Source: JAKFWF01 sp031365375 | Lineage (GTDB): Bacteria; Pseudomonadota; Alphaproteobacteria; Rhizobiales; Hyphomicrobiaceae | NCBI GenBank assembly: GCA_031365375.1 | Contig: JANLXZ010000135.1 | Location: 1-17,200 of the forward strand | DNA length: 17,200 nt | Direction: 5' to 3' | Made by a program: the position numbers and the translations under genes | The notes under the pieces: model-generated | What the model was told of the DNA's origin: nothing | The model's input: the letters and a program-made list of their open reading frames with translations, nothing else | Databases searched by the model: none | Shown: piece by piece, positions 1-6,836 of the stretch | Layout of the letters: every line of letters begins with the position of its first letter | Numbering within the stretch: position 1 is the first letter of the stretch

Positions 1-219
1 TGCGCGATCAATCCGGTGATCGGCGAAACCGGCATGCTGGAGCAGTTCATGGGCGTGCCAGATACCCCCGAGAACCGCGCCAAGTTCGTCGCGACCATTC
101 CCTTGGGCCGCATGTCGCGCCCATCCGACATCGCCAACGCCGCGCTCTTTTTCGCCGATCCCGCCTCGAACTTCATCACCGGCGTAGCGATGGAAGTCGA
201 TGGTGGCAGGTGCGTTTGA
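1..219 (+). CDS. Short-chain dehydrogenase/reductase (SDR), C-terminal part
   Basis: The reading frame is open from the left edge to a TGA at 217-219, so only the last 72 residues are present. The sequence NPVIGETGML near the start, then PLGRMSRPSDIANAALFFAD, then FITGVAMEVDGG, is the usual end of classical SDR enzymes: substrate-loop region, helix G and the final strand with the VDGG motif. Enzymes of this family are cytosolic NAD(P)(H)-dependent oxidoreductases, often annotated as FabG-like or glucose 1-dehydrogenase-like. The Rossmann motif and the catalytic Ser-Tyr-Lys lie upstream of the window, so the substrate cannot be named. A GTG at 16 is not a real start, because homology continues to its left. 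The 195 bp that follow, before the next gene, suggest that it ends its own transcription unit. Confidence 0.85.
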   Translation, partial: CAINPVIGETGMLEQFMGVPDTPENRAKFVATIPLGRMSRPSDIANAALFFADPASNFITGVAMEVDGGRCV

Positions 220-355
220 AACGCTTGAAGATTCGCGGAAGTCGGTTCACGCGCGTGATCTATGTTGTCTGCCTGAGAGCCCCCGGCCAGCCGCCGACAC
301 ATCTGCGAGAACGCCATCATTATGAGGTAGCGGTCATTTAAGTCGGGTTAAACAC

Positions 356-385
356 TTGCCACCAGCCATTTGGCATCCATATACC
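356..385 (+). promoter_or_regulatory. Probable promoter of the CopG-like regulator gene
   Basis: TTGCCA at 356-361 (five of six matches to TTGACA) and TATACC at 380-385 (four of six to TATAAT) are separated by 18 bp. Transcription would start near 392, giving a leader of about 20 nt before the ATG at 415. It is a prediction from hexamer match and position only. Confidence 0.45.
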
Positions 386-408
386 ATCCAGTCGGATGGC
401 AAAGGATG
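374..408. promoter_or_regulatory. Candidate operator: four CATCC/GGATG boxes
   Basis: CATCC occurs at 374-378 and 385-389 on the + strand, and its complement GGATG at 394-398 and 404-408. The spacings are 6, 4 and 5 bp. Inner and outer pairs share almost the same centre (about 391). The inner pair, CCATCC/GGATGG, can also form a 6 bp hairpin with a 4 nt loop. The array overlaps the predicted -10 box and the ribosome-binding site (AGGA at 403-406). Ribbon-helix-helix proteins commonly bind tandem short boxes about one helical turn apart, so autoregulation by the product of the next gene is a reasonable inference. Confidence 0.4.
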
Positions 409-414
409 TCTTAA

Positions 415-834
415 ATGGCTGCACAAGTTCACGAACTTCGACCTCGGCCAAGTGACTCCGAGAAAATCACCATCAACCTGGGTTACGTCGACTTAGGTCA
501 CATCGACCTGTTGGTGGCGGAAAAATTCTATTCAAACCGCACGGACTTCATACGAACGGCGATCCGCAATCAGCTCGAGCGCCATGCCGAGGCAACCAAA
601 CAATCGGTGGCGCGCAAGACGCTGGATCTCGGGCTGCGGCAATTCTCTCGACAAGACTTGGAGAACGTCCTTGCCGCCGGGGAAATGGTCCGGATCCATG
701 TCCTTGGTCTTGCCGCCATTGATGATGACGTCACGCCTGAGCTCGCCCGAGCGACGATTGCCTCCGTTGAGGTCCTAGGCGTCCTGCACGCGACTTCGGA
801 AGTCAAAGCCGCGCTTCGTGATCGAACGCGCTGA
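415..834 (+). CDS. CopG-like ribbon-helix-helix transcriptional regulator
   Basis: The protein has 139 residues. Residues 17-23 (KITINLG) would form the DNA-contacting beta strand. Residues 26-39 and 41-57 form two helices, with SNRTDFIRTAIRNQLERH typical of the second helix of the MetJ/Arc/CopG fold. The remaining half (about 65-139) is a small acidic domain that I cannot assign, possibly for ligand sensing or oligomerisation. The ATG at 415 has AGGA at 403-406, 8 nt upstream. The gene lies 45 bp before an esterase gene on the same strand, so the two are probably co-transcribed and the regulator may control the esterase. The fold is clear; the target genes are inferred from context. It is not obviously part of a toxin-antitoxin pair, since no toxin-like gene is adjacent. 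Confidence 0.8.
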   Translation: MAAQVHELRPRPSDSEKITINLGYVDLGHIDLLVAEKFYSNRTDFIRTAIRNQLERHAEATKQSVARKTLDLGLRQFSRQDLENVLAAGEMVRIHVLGLAAIDDDVTPELARATIASVEVLGVLHATSEVKAALRDRTR

Positions 835-879
835 CAATCAAATTTAGCCCTCACCGCCTAACGTCCACAGGATACTAGA

Positions 880-2088
880 ATGAAAATGAAGCTGCACCCG
901 GACATGATCGAAGCAACGCGTTTGACCCGCCAAGGACGGCTGACCGAGGCATATTCATTGATGCAACGTCTACTCCGCAACACGGGCGAACCAGGAACTG
1001 ACGTCAATAAGACGCGATCCTCCCCCAGTGGTTTTGCCGCGATCAAAACGATCGAAGCGAGCAGCGTGGACGCAGTAGATAGTCCGCCGACGCCAAGCTG
1101 GGCCAAGCGTTTCGCCGGACGAATTGTTCAGTCACCGACAACGCCTGTAGAATCCATCGGCATCAAATCTGGCGTTAGGCCTTCGGCCGCCGCCAACGCG
1201 CCGTCGCAGGCTGGGGAGTTTTTGAACGCGACGTTCACACACAACTCGGCCGGAACACGCGCCTATAAACTGTACGTCCCTAACGCCTATAACGGTCAAC
1301 CGCTGCCATTGATTGTGATGATGCACGGTTGCACGCAGTCGCCTGACGATTTCGCGGCCGGGACGCGCATGAACGCGATCGCAGAAGAGCGCGGATGTTT
1401 CGTCGCCTATCCGGCCCAACCGTCCTCTGCCAACGGTTCGAAATGTTGGAACTGGTTCACGCCGGACAATCAGCAGAGAGACAAAGGCGAGCCCGCATTA
1501 ATCGCGGGAATGACGCGGCAGATCGCGCGCGATTATGCGATCGATCCTAAGCGCATCTACGTTGCCGGCCTATCTGCTGGCGGCGCCGCCGCAGCGGTTC
1601 TGGCGGCGGCCTATCCCGATATTTACGCGGCGGTTGGTGTCCACTCCGGTTTAGCTTGTGGGGCGGCGAGCGACATCACGTCGGCGCTTACCGCCATGCG
1701 CACCGGTAATCCGCCTTCGCCGAAACTTGTGCCGCTCTCCCCGGCTTCACTCGCCGTCGCACGACACGTCCCAACCATCGTCTTTCATGGCGATAAGGAC
1801 CAGACGGTGCACCTTCGAAACGGCCATCACGTTATCGATCAGTCACGTACGAGCGGGGTGGCAGACTTGCGGCTGGTGACCAAGCCCGGCCAAGTGACCG
1901 GCGGTCGGGCCTACAGCCAAACGTGCCATCTCGACACCAACGGCAAGACGATCATCGAGATGTGGGTTGTGCATGGCAGCGGTCACGCTTGGTCCGGTGG
2001 CAGCGCTGCTGGCTCTTATACCGACCCCCGTGGGCCTGATGCATCCGCTGAAATGATCCGTTTCTTCCTGGAAAATCCTCACCAGTAG
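880..2088 (+). CDS. PHB-depolymerase-family alpha/beta-hydrolase esterase
   Basis: This 402-residue protein belongs to the esterase/PHB depolymerase family of serine hydrolases, which cleave ester bonds in poly(3-hydroxybutyrate)-like or other ester substrates. Visible elements are the oxyanion-hole segment MMHGCTQ (147-153), the lipase box GLSAG with nucleophile Ser232, HGDKDQTV with probable acid Asp307, and GSGHAW with His369. Residues 1-32 form a basic, helical segment (EATRLTRQGRLTEAYSLMQR) rather than a signal peptide, followed by a low-complexity Ser/Pro/Ala linker to about 110, so a cytoplasmic protein is likely. AGGA at 870-873 supports the ATG at 880. It follows the ribbon-helix-helix regulator by 45 bp and ends before a palindrome at 2101. 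The family name does not prove polyhydroxybutyrate as substrate, and no granule-binding or synthase gene is present here. Confidence 0.85.
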   Translation: MKMKLHPDMIEATRLTRQGRLTEAYSLMQRLLRNTGEPGTDVNKTRSSPSGFAAIKTIEASSVDAVDSPPTPSWAKRFAGRIVQSPTTPVESIGIKSGVRPSAAANAPSQAGEFLNATFTHNSAGTRAYKLYVPNAYNGQPLPLIVMMHGCTQSPDDFAAGTRMNAIAEERGCFVAYPAQPSSANGSKCWNWFTPDNQQRDKGEPALIAGMTRQIARDYAIDPKRIYVAGLSAGGAAAAVLAAAYPDIYAAVGVHSGLACGAASDITSALTAMRTGNPPSPKLVPLSPASLAVARHVPTIVFHGDKDQTVHLRNGHHVIDQSRTSGVADLRLVTKPGQVTGGRAYSQTCHLDTNGKTIIEMWVVHGSGHAWSGGSAAGSYTDPRGPDASAEMIRFFLENPHQ

Positions 2089-2100
2089 GCTAGCCGCAAT

Positions 2101-2137
2101 CCGTCATTCCGACCCCATCGAGGGGTGGGAATGACGG
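2101..2137. repeat. Long palindrome between convergent genes (terminator or dispersed repeat)
   Basis: CCGTCATTCC at 2101-2110 pairs with GGAATGACGG at 2128-2137. After one G-G mismatch, ACCCC (2112-2116) pairs with GGGGT (2122-2126) around a 5 nt loop. It lies 12 bp after the esterase stop and 12 bp from the nudC stop, so it could end transcripts from both sides. No T-run follows on either strand, so it is not a textbook intrinsic terminator. Palindromes with a CGTCATTCC arm are, as I recall, a dispersed repeat type in alphaproteobacteria, but copy number cannot be judged from one window. Confidence 0.65.
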
Positions 2138-2149
2138 CTGCCAAACACC

Positions 2150-3097
2150 CTACTTCCACCAGCCGTCGACGAAGGCTTTGATCAGGGCGCGGGCGATGGC
2201 CTGCTGGCCGGGGACCCTATAGTTGTCGGGGTGGCGCTTCTCGAGCATTAGGCGGACGTCGTCCTTGGTGAACCAGCGCGCTTCCTCGATCTCGTTCGGG
2301 TCGATATTGATCTCGGTGGTCGTTGCCATGCAGAGCGCACCCAGCATTAATGAGTGCGGGAATGGCCACGGCTGGCACGAATGGTAGCGAACTTCGCCAA
2401 TGTCGAGCCCAGCTTCTTCGAAGATCTCGCGGCGCACGGCATGTTCGAGGTCTTCCCCCGGCTCGATGAAGCCGGCGAGGGTCGAATACATCCGCGGCTC
2501 TTTCTGAAAGCGGCCTTCGTGACCGAGCAGGCAGCGCTCGCCGTCGGTCACCAGCATGATCACAACCGGATCGGTGCGGGGAAAGTGATCTTGCCCGCAA
2601 GCCCAGCATTTGCGCTTCCAACCGCCATCCTTGATTGTCGTCGTGCCACCGCATCGGCCGCAGCAGTGCGCGCTTTCGTGCCAGTGGGTCAGTGACTTCG
2701 CCTGACCGACGAGCGACACATCGTCGGCACTCATGATGCCCTGCATGGCCAACGTGCGTAAATCGACCAGCGGCCGCATCATGCTGGCGCCACCTGGCGT
2801 GCTCTTGGCGCGATGCTCGGTCACGGAAACGGCGAAGTGCCCGGCGCCGGTCGTGCGATCGACACCGAGGAACAGTGCATCGGCTGTTGGTAGCCCGAGA
2901 TTTCGCAACTCGTCCTGAGTGAACCAGCGGATCTCGGCGATCGACTTGGCTTCGTTCGAAATTATGACTGGCTTGGCATCGGCCAGCACGAGGTAGCGCG
3001 CGTTGGCGCCATTGCGAAGACCGGTCAGATAGGCCTCGTTGCTGCGCTTCATCCCTGCTCGATCGAGAACGGTCGTTGTCCGCAGTGTTGGTATCAT
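2150..3097 (-). CDS. nudC: NAD+/NADH diphosphatase (Nudix hydrolase)
   Basis: The protein has 315 residues from the ATG at 3097, chosen because GGGAG lies 7 nt upstream; the longer open frame to 3202 lacks family similarity. NudC hydrolyses NADH/NAD+ to NMN(H) and AMP and removes NAD caps from RNA 5' ends in the cytosol. A zinc ribbon is formed by Cys146, Cys149, Cys164 and Cys167. The Nudix box occupies 209-231 and matches GX5EX7REUXEEXGU exactly (GFIEPGE, then REIFEEAGL). The NADH-specific signature appears as SCQPWPFPHS at 240-249, fitting the SQPWPFPxS consensus with one inserted residue or shifted register. An N-terminal NUDIX-like domain covers about 1-130. It lies 95 bp downstream of the transporter fusion gene, so read-through from that operon is possible, though there is no functional link. 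Confidence 0.93.
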   Translation of the reverse strand: MIPTLRTTTVLDRAGMKRSNEAYLTGLRNGANARYLVLADAKPVIISNEAKSIAEIRWFTQDELRNLGLPTADALFLGVDRTTGAGHFAVSVTEHRAKSTPGGASMMRPLVDLRTLAMQGIMSADDVSLVGQAKSLTHWHESAHCCGRCGGTTTIKDGGWKRKCWACGQDHFPRTDPVVIMLVTDGERCLLGHEGRFQKEPRMYSTLAGFIEPGEDLEHAVRREIFEEAGLDIGEVRYHSCQPWPFPHSLMLGALCMATTTEINIDPNEIEEARWFTKDDVRLMLEKRHPDNYRVPGQQAIARALIKAFVDGWWK

Positions 3098-3192
3098 TGG
3101 GCTCTCCCGCCTCGCGCGCAGATATCTTGGGGCCACAGAGCACAATCGACCCGGATGTTGCAACGGGTGACCCGTGCCCTGCTGAGCGTCGC

Positions 3193-5754
3193 CTACAGCC
3201 AAAGCACCTTGCGGCGCAGATCGATGTCGTCCGATAGCGCTTTGGAGGGGCCGATGTGCGTGATCTGGCCGCGTTCGAGGGCAACCGTCCGGTCGGACAA
3301 CGCAAGTGCCAAATCGAGGTGATGGTCGACAATCAGGATCGAGACCTCCTGGCGCAGTCTGTCGAAGGCTTCGAACAGCTCTTCGACGATTGCAGGTGCC
3401 AAACCTTCGAACGGCTCGTCGAGCAGGAGGATGCGCGTGTCACCGGATAGCGCGCGAGCGACGGCGACCATCTGTTGCTCACCGCCTGAGAGATAGTCGG
3501 CGGGCGAACGCCAACGTTCTTTGATGCGCGGGAAGAACGTGAAGATCTTGTCTTCTTCCCAAAACATACCTTCGCCATTCCGCCTTTTGAGGCGACCCAG
3601 CTCCATGTTTTCGGCGACGCTCATGCCGGCGAACAGGCCGCGTCCTTGAGGCACGTAAGAGATGCCGCGCCGGGTGATCACCGACGACGGCGAGCCGGCC
3701 AGTGAATTCCCGGCCAAATCGACCTTGCCCGATGCGGGTGGCGCGACGCCGGTGATTGTTTTCAGTACCGTCGATTTGCCGGCGCCATTGCGGCCGAGCA
3801 GCGCCACGATTTCGTTCTGGCGCACGTCGAAGGTCACGTCGCGCAAGATATGGCTCTTGCCGTAGAAAGTGTTGACCCCTTCGAGCGAAAGCAAAACGTC
3901 AGGCTTAGCGGCAGAGGGGCGTGCTTTTTCCGCCAGCGCGTGCGCGCCCGACCCGATGTACACTTCCTGCACCTTCGGCGAGCTGCGGGCATCGTCGACG
4001 GTGCCATCGATCAGAACTTGCCCGTCGTTCATCACCGTCACGTGGTCGGCGAGTTCGAACACGCGGTCGATATCGTGTTCGACGAGAAGCACGGGAATGT
4101 CTGTCGAGATCTGCTTGATCAGGCGGCCCACGCGGTCGCGTTCGGCGGAGGCCAATCCCGCAAGCGGCTCGTCCAAAAGCAGGAGCCGTGGCTTGGTTGC
4201 GATCGCGACAGCCATGTCCAACAGACGCTGACCACCGTAGGACAACGACCCGGCTTCCGCTTTCTCGACGCCGGCGAGACCCATGGTCGAGATGATCGCC
4301 GCCGTCTCGCGATTAACGTTTTCGAGACCACCGGCGGGGGTCCAGATGCTGAATCGCTTGGGATCACGCGCTTGCGCCGCGAGCCGGACGTTTTCCTCGA
4401 TGGTGAGGGTCGGAAACAAGTTGGTGATCTGGAACGAACGGCCGATGCCCGAACTCGTGATCGCTTCCGGGCTCATGCCGGCAACCTCGCGACCGGCGAG
4501 CGTGACGCGACCCGAGTCGGGTGCGAACATACCTGAGATCAGGTTGAACGCTGTCGTCTTGCCCGCCCCGTTCGGCCCGATCAACGCGTGCAGTGTGCGG
4601 TCTTTTACGGCAAAGCTGACACCCTGCACGGCCTTGATGCCACCGAAGTTCTTGGCGATGGCGCTGACATCGAGAACCGCGCCTTCGACGTGGCTCGTCG
4701 GTTTGAGAAAGTCGGGTAATACCGTCGCGCCGGCCTGTCGCGACGCCATCGCTGCATCGAGTTCAACGGTCTTGCGAAACGGTTGCAAAAGGCGCTGGGC
4801 GACGCCGACGAGGCCGGTCGGCGAGAACACGATGAAGCAGACGAACAGCAGTCCGAAGTAGAGCAGCCAGTTCTCGGTCACGCTCGACAAGTAGTCGCGG
4901 AAGATGATGAAAAACACCGCGCCAAGTGCTGGCCCAAGGAATGAGCGCATGCCGCCGATCACTACCATGGCAATGAGTTCGCCCGAGAACGGTACGCCAA
5001 TCGGGTCGGCCGATGTCATCCGGTTGTTGAACAACAGGAGCGTCCCGGCGAGGCCGGTCAGCGTCGCCGAAATGACGAATGCGAGCAGCTTGTAGTTCTG
5101 CGTCGCGTAGCCGACGAACGTCGCGCGCTGCTCGTTCTCGCGGATCGCCACGAGCACTTGTCCGGCTGGCGACCGATGGAAACGCCAGAGGAACCAGGTG
5201 ACGAGAAATGCGATGGTGGCGACCAACCCGTAATAGTTGATGCGCGTGTCGAAGCTCAGGCCCATGTAGGCTGGCCGCGTGATGCCGCCAAGTCCGTCCT
5301 CTCCGCCGGTTACTGCGGTCCACCGAAATGCGATGACATACAACATGGCGGAGAGCGCGAGTGTCAGAAGCGAAAAATAGACGCCTCGACGCCGCAAGAT
5401 CAGCATACCAAATAGTCCGGAAAGTACAGCGATGAATGCCGCTGCGAGAATAACCGGCATGAGGAATGCGTCGGGGAATAAATGCCGCTGGATCAGCCCG
5501 GCCGCGTAGGCACTCAAGCCGAACCAGGCGCCATGACCGAACGACACAAGGCCGGTGTAGCCGACCAGCACGTTCAACGCCATGCAGGCGATAGCGAAGA
5601 TCACCACTTCGGTCGCCGAAGTGACGGTCAAGCCGATCGCCGGCATGATGACAGGCAGTGCCAACAGTGTGACGCCTGCGACCAACAGCGGGATGCGATC
5701 TTGCATGGTCGTGGCGGGTGCGAAGTCCGTCATCTGATTGGTATCGTCTTTCAT
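3193..5754 (-). CDS. Fused LivM permease-LivG ATPase-LivF ATPase of a Liv-type ABC importer
   Basis: One 853-residue frame holds three transporter subunits. Residues about 20-325 are a LivM-type inner-membrane permease with many hydrophobic segments and the motif YTGLVSFGHGAWFG (66-79). After a short linker, 358-605 is the LivG ATPase: Walker A GPNGAGKT 393-400, signature LSYGGQ 504-509, Walker B ending LLDEP 526-530, switch His560. Residues 619-853 are the LivF ATPase: GRNGAGKS 654-661, LSGGEQ 755-760, LLDEP 777-781, switch His811. All key ATPase residues are intact. In Escherichia coli these are three proteins. The ATG at 5754 was chosen because permease similarity starts just after it and GAGGGG overlapping the livH stop provides a ribosome-binding site; an open extension to 6174 overlaps livH out of frame. 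The 8 bp gap to livH implies translational coupling. The transported solute is probably an amino acid or related compound. Confidence 0.93.
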   Translation of the reverse strand: MKDDTNQMTDFAPATTMQDRIPLLVAGVTLLALPVIMPAIGLTVTSATEVVIFAIACMALNVLVGYTGLVSFGHGAWFGLSAYAAGLIQRHLFPDAFLMPVILAAAFIAVLSGLFGMLILRRRGVYFSLLTLALSAMLYVIAFRWTAVTGGEDGLGGITRPAYMGLSFDTRINYYGLVATIAFLVTWFLWRFHRSPAGQVLVAIRENEQRATFVGYATQNYKLLAFVISATLTGLAGTLLLFNNRMTSADPIGVPFSGELIAMVVIGGMRSFLGPALGAVFFIIFRDYLSSVTENWLLYFGLLFVCFIVFSPTGLVGVAQRLLQPFRKTVELDAAMASRQAGATVLPDFLKPTSHVEGAVLDVSAIAKNFGGIKAVQGVSFAVKDRTLHALIGPNGAGKTTAFNLISGMFAPDSGRVTLAGREVAGMSPEAITSSGIGRSFQITNLFPTLTIEENVRLAAQARDPKRFSIWTPAGGLENVNRETAAIISTMGLAGVEKAEAGSLSYGGQRLLDMAVAIATKPRLLLLDEPLAGLASAERDRVGRLIKQISTDIPVLLVEHDIDRVFELADHVTVMNDGQVLIDGTVDDARSSPKVQEVYIGSGAHALAEKARPSAAKPDVLLSLEGVNTFYGKSHILRDVTFDVRQNEIVALLGRNGAGKSTVLKTITGVAPPASGKVDLAGNSLAGSPSSVITRRGISYVPQGRGLFAGMSVAENMELGRLKRRNGEGMFWEEDKIFTFFPRIKERWRSPADYLSGGEQQMVAVARALSGDTRILLLDEPFEGLAPAIVEELFEAFDRLRQEVSILIVDHHLDLALALSDRTVALERGQITHIGPSKALSDDIDLRRKVLWL

Positions 5755-5762
5755 CGCGCCCC

Positions 5763-6641
5763 TCATTCGAAGCGCTGGATGCGCTCGCCGAGCAGGCCGC
5801 GGGGCCTGAACAACAGCACGAGTAGCATCAGAAAATAGATCGCGGCAGTCGATGCTTGCGGATAACCGATCGCCGTAATCACGCCTTTGACCAGCCCAAC
5901 CAGTAGTGCCGATAGGACCACGCCCCAGAACGAACCGAGCCCGCCGATCACGCATACGACGAAGGCCGGCGTGATGATCTCCTGACCCATCGCCGGATGT
6001 ACCGAGTAGATCGGCGCGAGCAGCACACCAGCGAGACCGGCCAAGCCGATACCGAGCCCGGCAACCGCCATCATGTAGGGCTGTAGGGAAATACCAAGTG
6101 CGCCGACCATGTCCGGGTTCTGCACGCCAGCGCGCACCACCCGGCCGAACGCGGTTTTCTGCAACAGGAACCATAACCCCGCGATGCAGCCGACGGCGAT
6201 TGCCAGCAGCACGGTGCGATAATACGAATAAACAAAGTCGCCGACAAAAATCTGCCCCTTCAAGGCTTGCGGGATCGCAACCGAAATAGGTGGTGCGCCG
6301 AAGATCACGCGAAGCGCTTGCTCAGCCACCATTGCCAAACCGAAGGTCAGTAGCAGCGAGAGGATCGGATCGGAGCGGTAGAAGCGCTGGAACAGCAGGC
6401 GCTCGGTCAAGATGCCTAAGAGTGCGACCAACACCGGCGTGACCAATAGCGATCCACCGAAGCCGACGTACGGCAACACCATCACCGAGATATAGGCGCC
6501 GATCGCGTAGAAGGCGCCGTGCGCCAGATTGACGATGCCGCCGAGCGAGAAGATCAGCGACAACCCAAGTGCGATCAACAGGTAATAGACGCCATCCAGC
6601 AGGCCGTTCACGACATGCTGGATGAAAAGCGCGGTGTTCAT
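5763..6641 (-). CDS. livH: Liv-type ABC transporter permease LivH
   Basis: This 292-residue integral membrane protein is the second permease subunit of a branched-chain amino acid (HAAT family) importer. The family motif NLAHGAFYAIGAY lies at about 38-50, and the cytoplasmic coupling segment GRVVRAGVQNPDMVGALGI at about 167-185, followed by GLGSFWG. About eight hydrophobic segments are visible. The ATG at 6641 gives the normal family length; the open frame runs back to 6785, but that part is Arg/Pro/Ser-rich and coincides with palindromic repeats. No good Shine-Dalgarno precedes this start; only a weak GGAT is present at 6652-6649, so expression may be lower than that of the binding-protein gene. 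Partners are the fused LivMGF protein downstream and the binding protein upstream. HAAT systems carry various solutes, so leucine-type amino acids are only the default guess. Confidence 0.92.
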   Translation of the reverse strand: MNTALFIQHVVNGLLDGVYYLLIALGLSLIFSLGGIVNLAHGAFYAIGAYISVMVLPYVGFGGSLLVTPVLVALLGILTERLLFQRFYRSDPILSLLLTFGLAMVAEQALRVIFGAPPISVAIPQALKGQIFVGDFVYSYYRTVLLAIAVGCIAGLWFLLQKTAFGRVVRAGVQNPDMVGALGISLQPYMMAVAGLGIGLAGLAGVLLAPIYSVHPAMGQEIITPAFVVCVIGGLGSFWGVVLSALLVGLVKGVITAIGYPQASTAAIYFLMLLVLLFRPRGLLGERIQRFE

Positions 6642-6668
6642 GGTTAGGGATCCGCATGGCTTGTAGGT

Positions 6669-6695
6669 CGGCGAGCAATTCTTTTCCGCTCGCCG
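6669..6695. repeat. Inverted repeat in the livK-livH gap (first of three)
   Basis: CGGCGAGC at 6669-6676 and GCTCGCCG at 6688-6695 are perfect 8 bp complements around an 11 nt loop. On the transcribed (-) strand this hairpin would lie about 28 nt before the livH start codon. Confidence 0.6.
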
Positions 6696-6741
6696 TTTTG
6701 GCGGAGAGAGGGCAGAGGCCGGCTCCTCTTGGCCGGCCGAA

Positions 6742-6786
6742 GGTGAGGGGCGGCCGCTTGCATCGAGCCCGTTGCCGCCCCTCACC
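6742..6786. repeat. Inverted repeat in the livK-livH gap (second of three)
   Basis: GGTGAGGGGCGGC at 6742-6754 and GCCGCCCCTCACC at 6774-6786 are perfect 13 bp complements separated by 19 nt. GC-rich CCCTCACC arms of this kind are common in dispersed proteobacterial repeats, so this is probably part of the same composite element as the palindrome at 6797. Confidence 0.7.
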
Positions 6787-6796
6787 CCAACCCTAA

Positions 6797-6835
6797 CCCG
6801 TCCCCTCTCCCCTGAGGCCGGGGAGAGGGGACGGG
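6797..6835. repeat. Perfect 16 bp palindrome abutting the livK stop codon (third of three)
   Basis: CCCGTCCCCTCTCCCC at 6797-6812 pairs perfectly with 6820-6835 around a 7 nt loop (TGAGGCC). The repeat ends one base from the binding-protein stop codon at 6837-6839. In the - strand transcript it would form a very stable hairpin immediately after translation ends. It lacks a T-run. By analogy with the malE-malF intercistronic repeats of Escherichia coli, it may protect the upstream binding-protein mRNA and lower expression of the permease genes. Confidence 0.75.
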
Positions 6836-6836
6836 G

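Noticed and set aside
3157..3175. Small dyads between the LivMGF stop and nudC (GTTGCAAC; ACGGG-TGA-CCCGT)
   Set aside because: Stems of only 4-5 bp with no T-run; not enough to call a terminator or operator.
2217..3332. A 371-codon - strand frame across nudC and the end of the LivF domain
   Set aside because: It is Arg/Ser-rich and overlaps nudC, which has an intact zinc ribbon and Nudix box in the other frame.
5757..6174. N-terminal extension of the LivMGF frame by 140 residues
   Set aside because: The extension overlaps livH in another frame, is Arg/Gly-rich without permease features, and a well-placed start with a ribosome-binding site exists at 5754.
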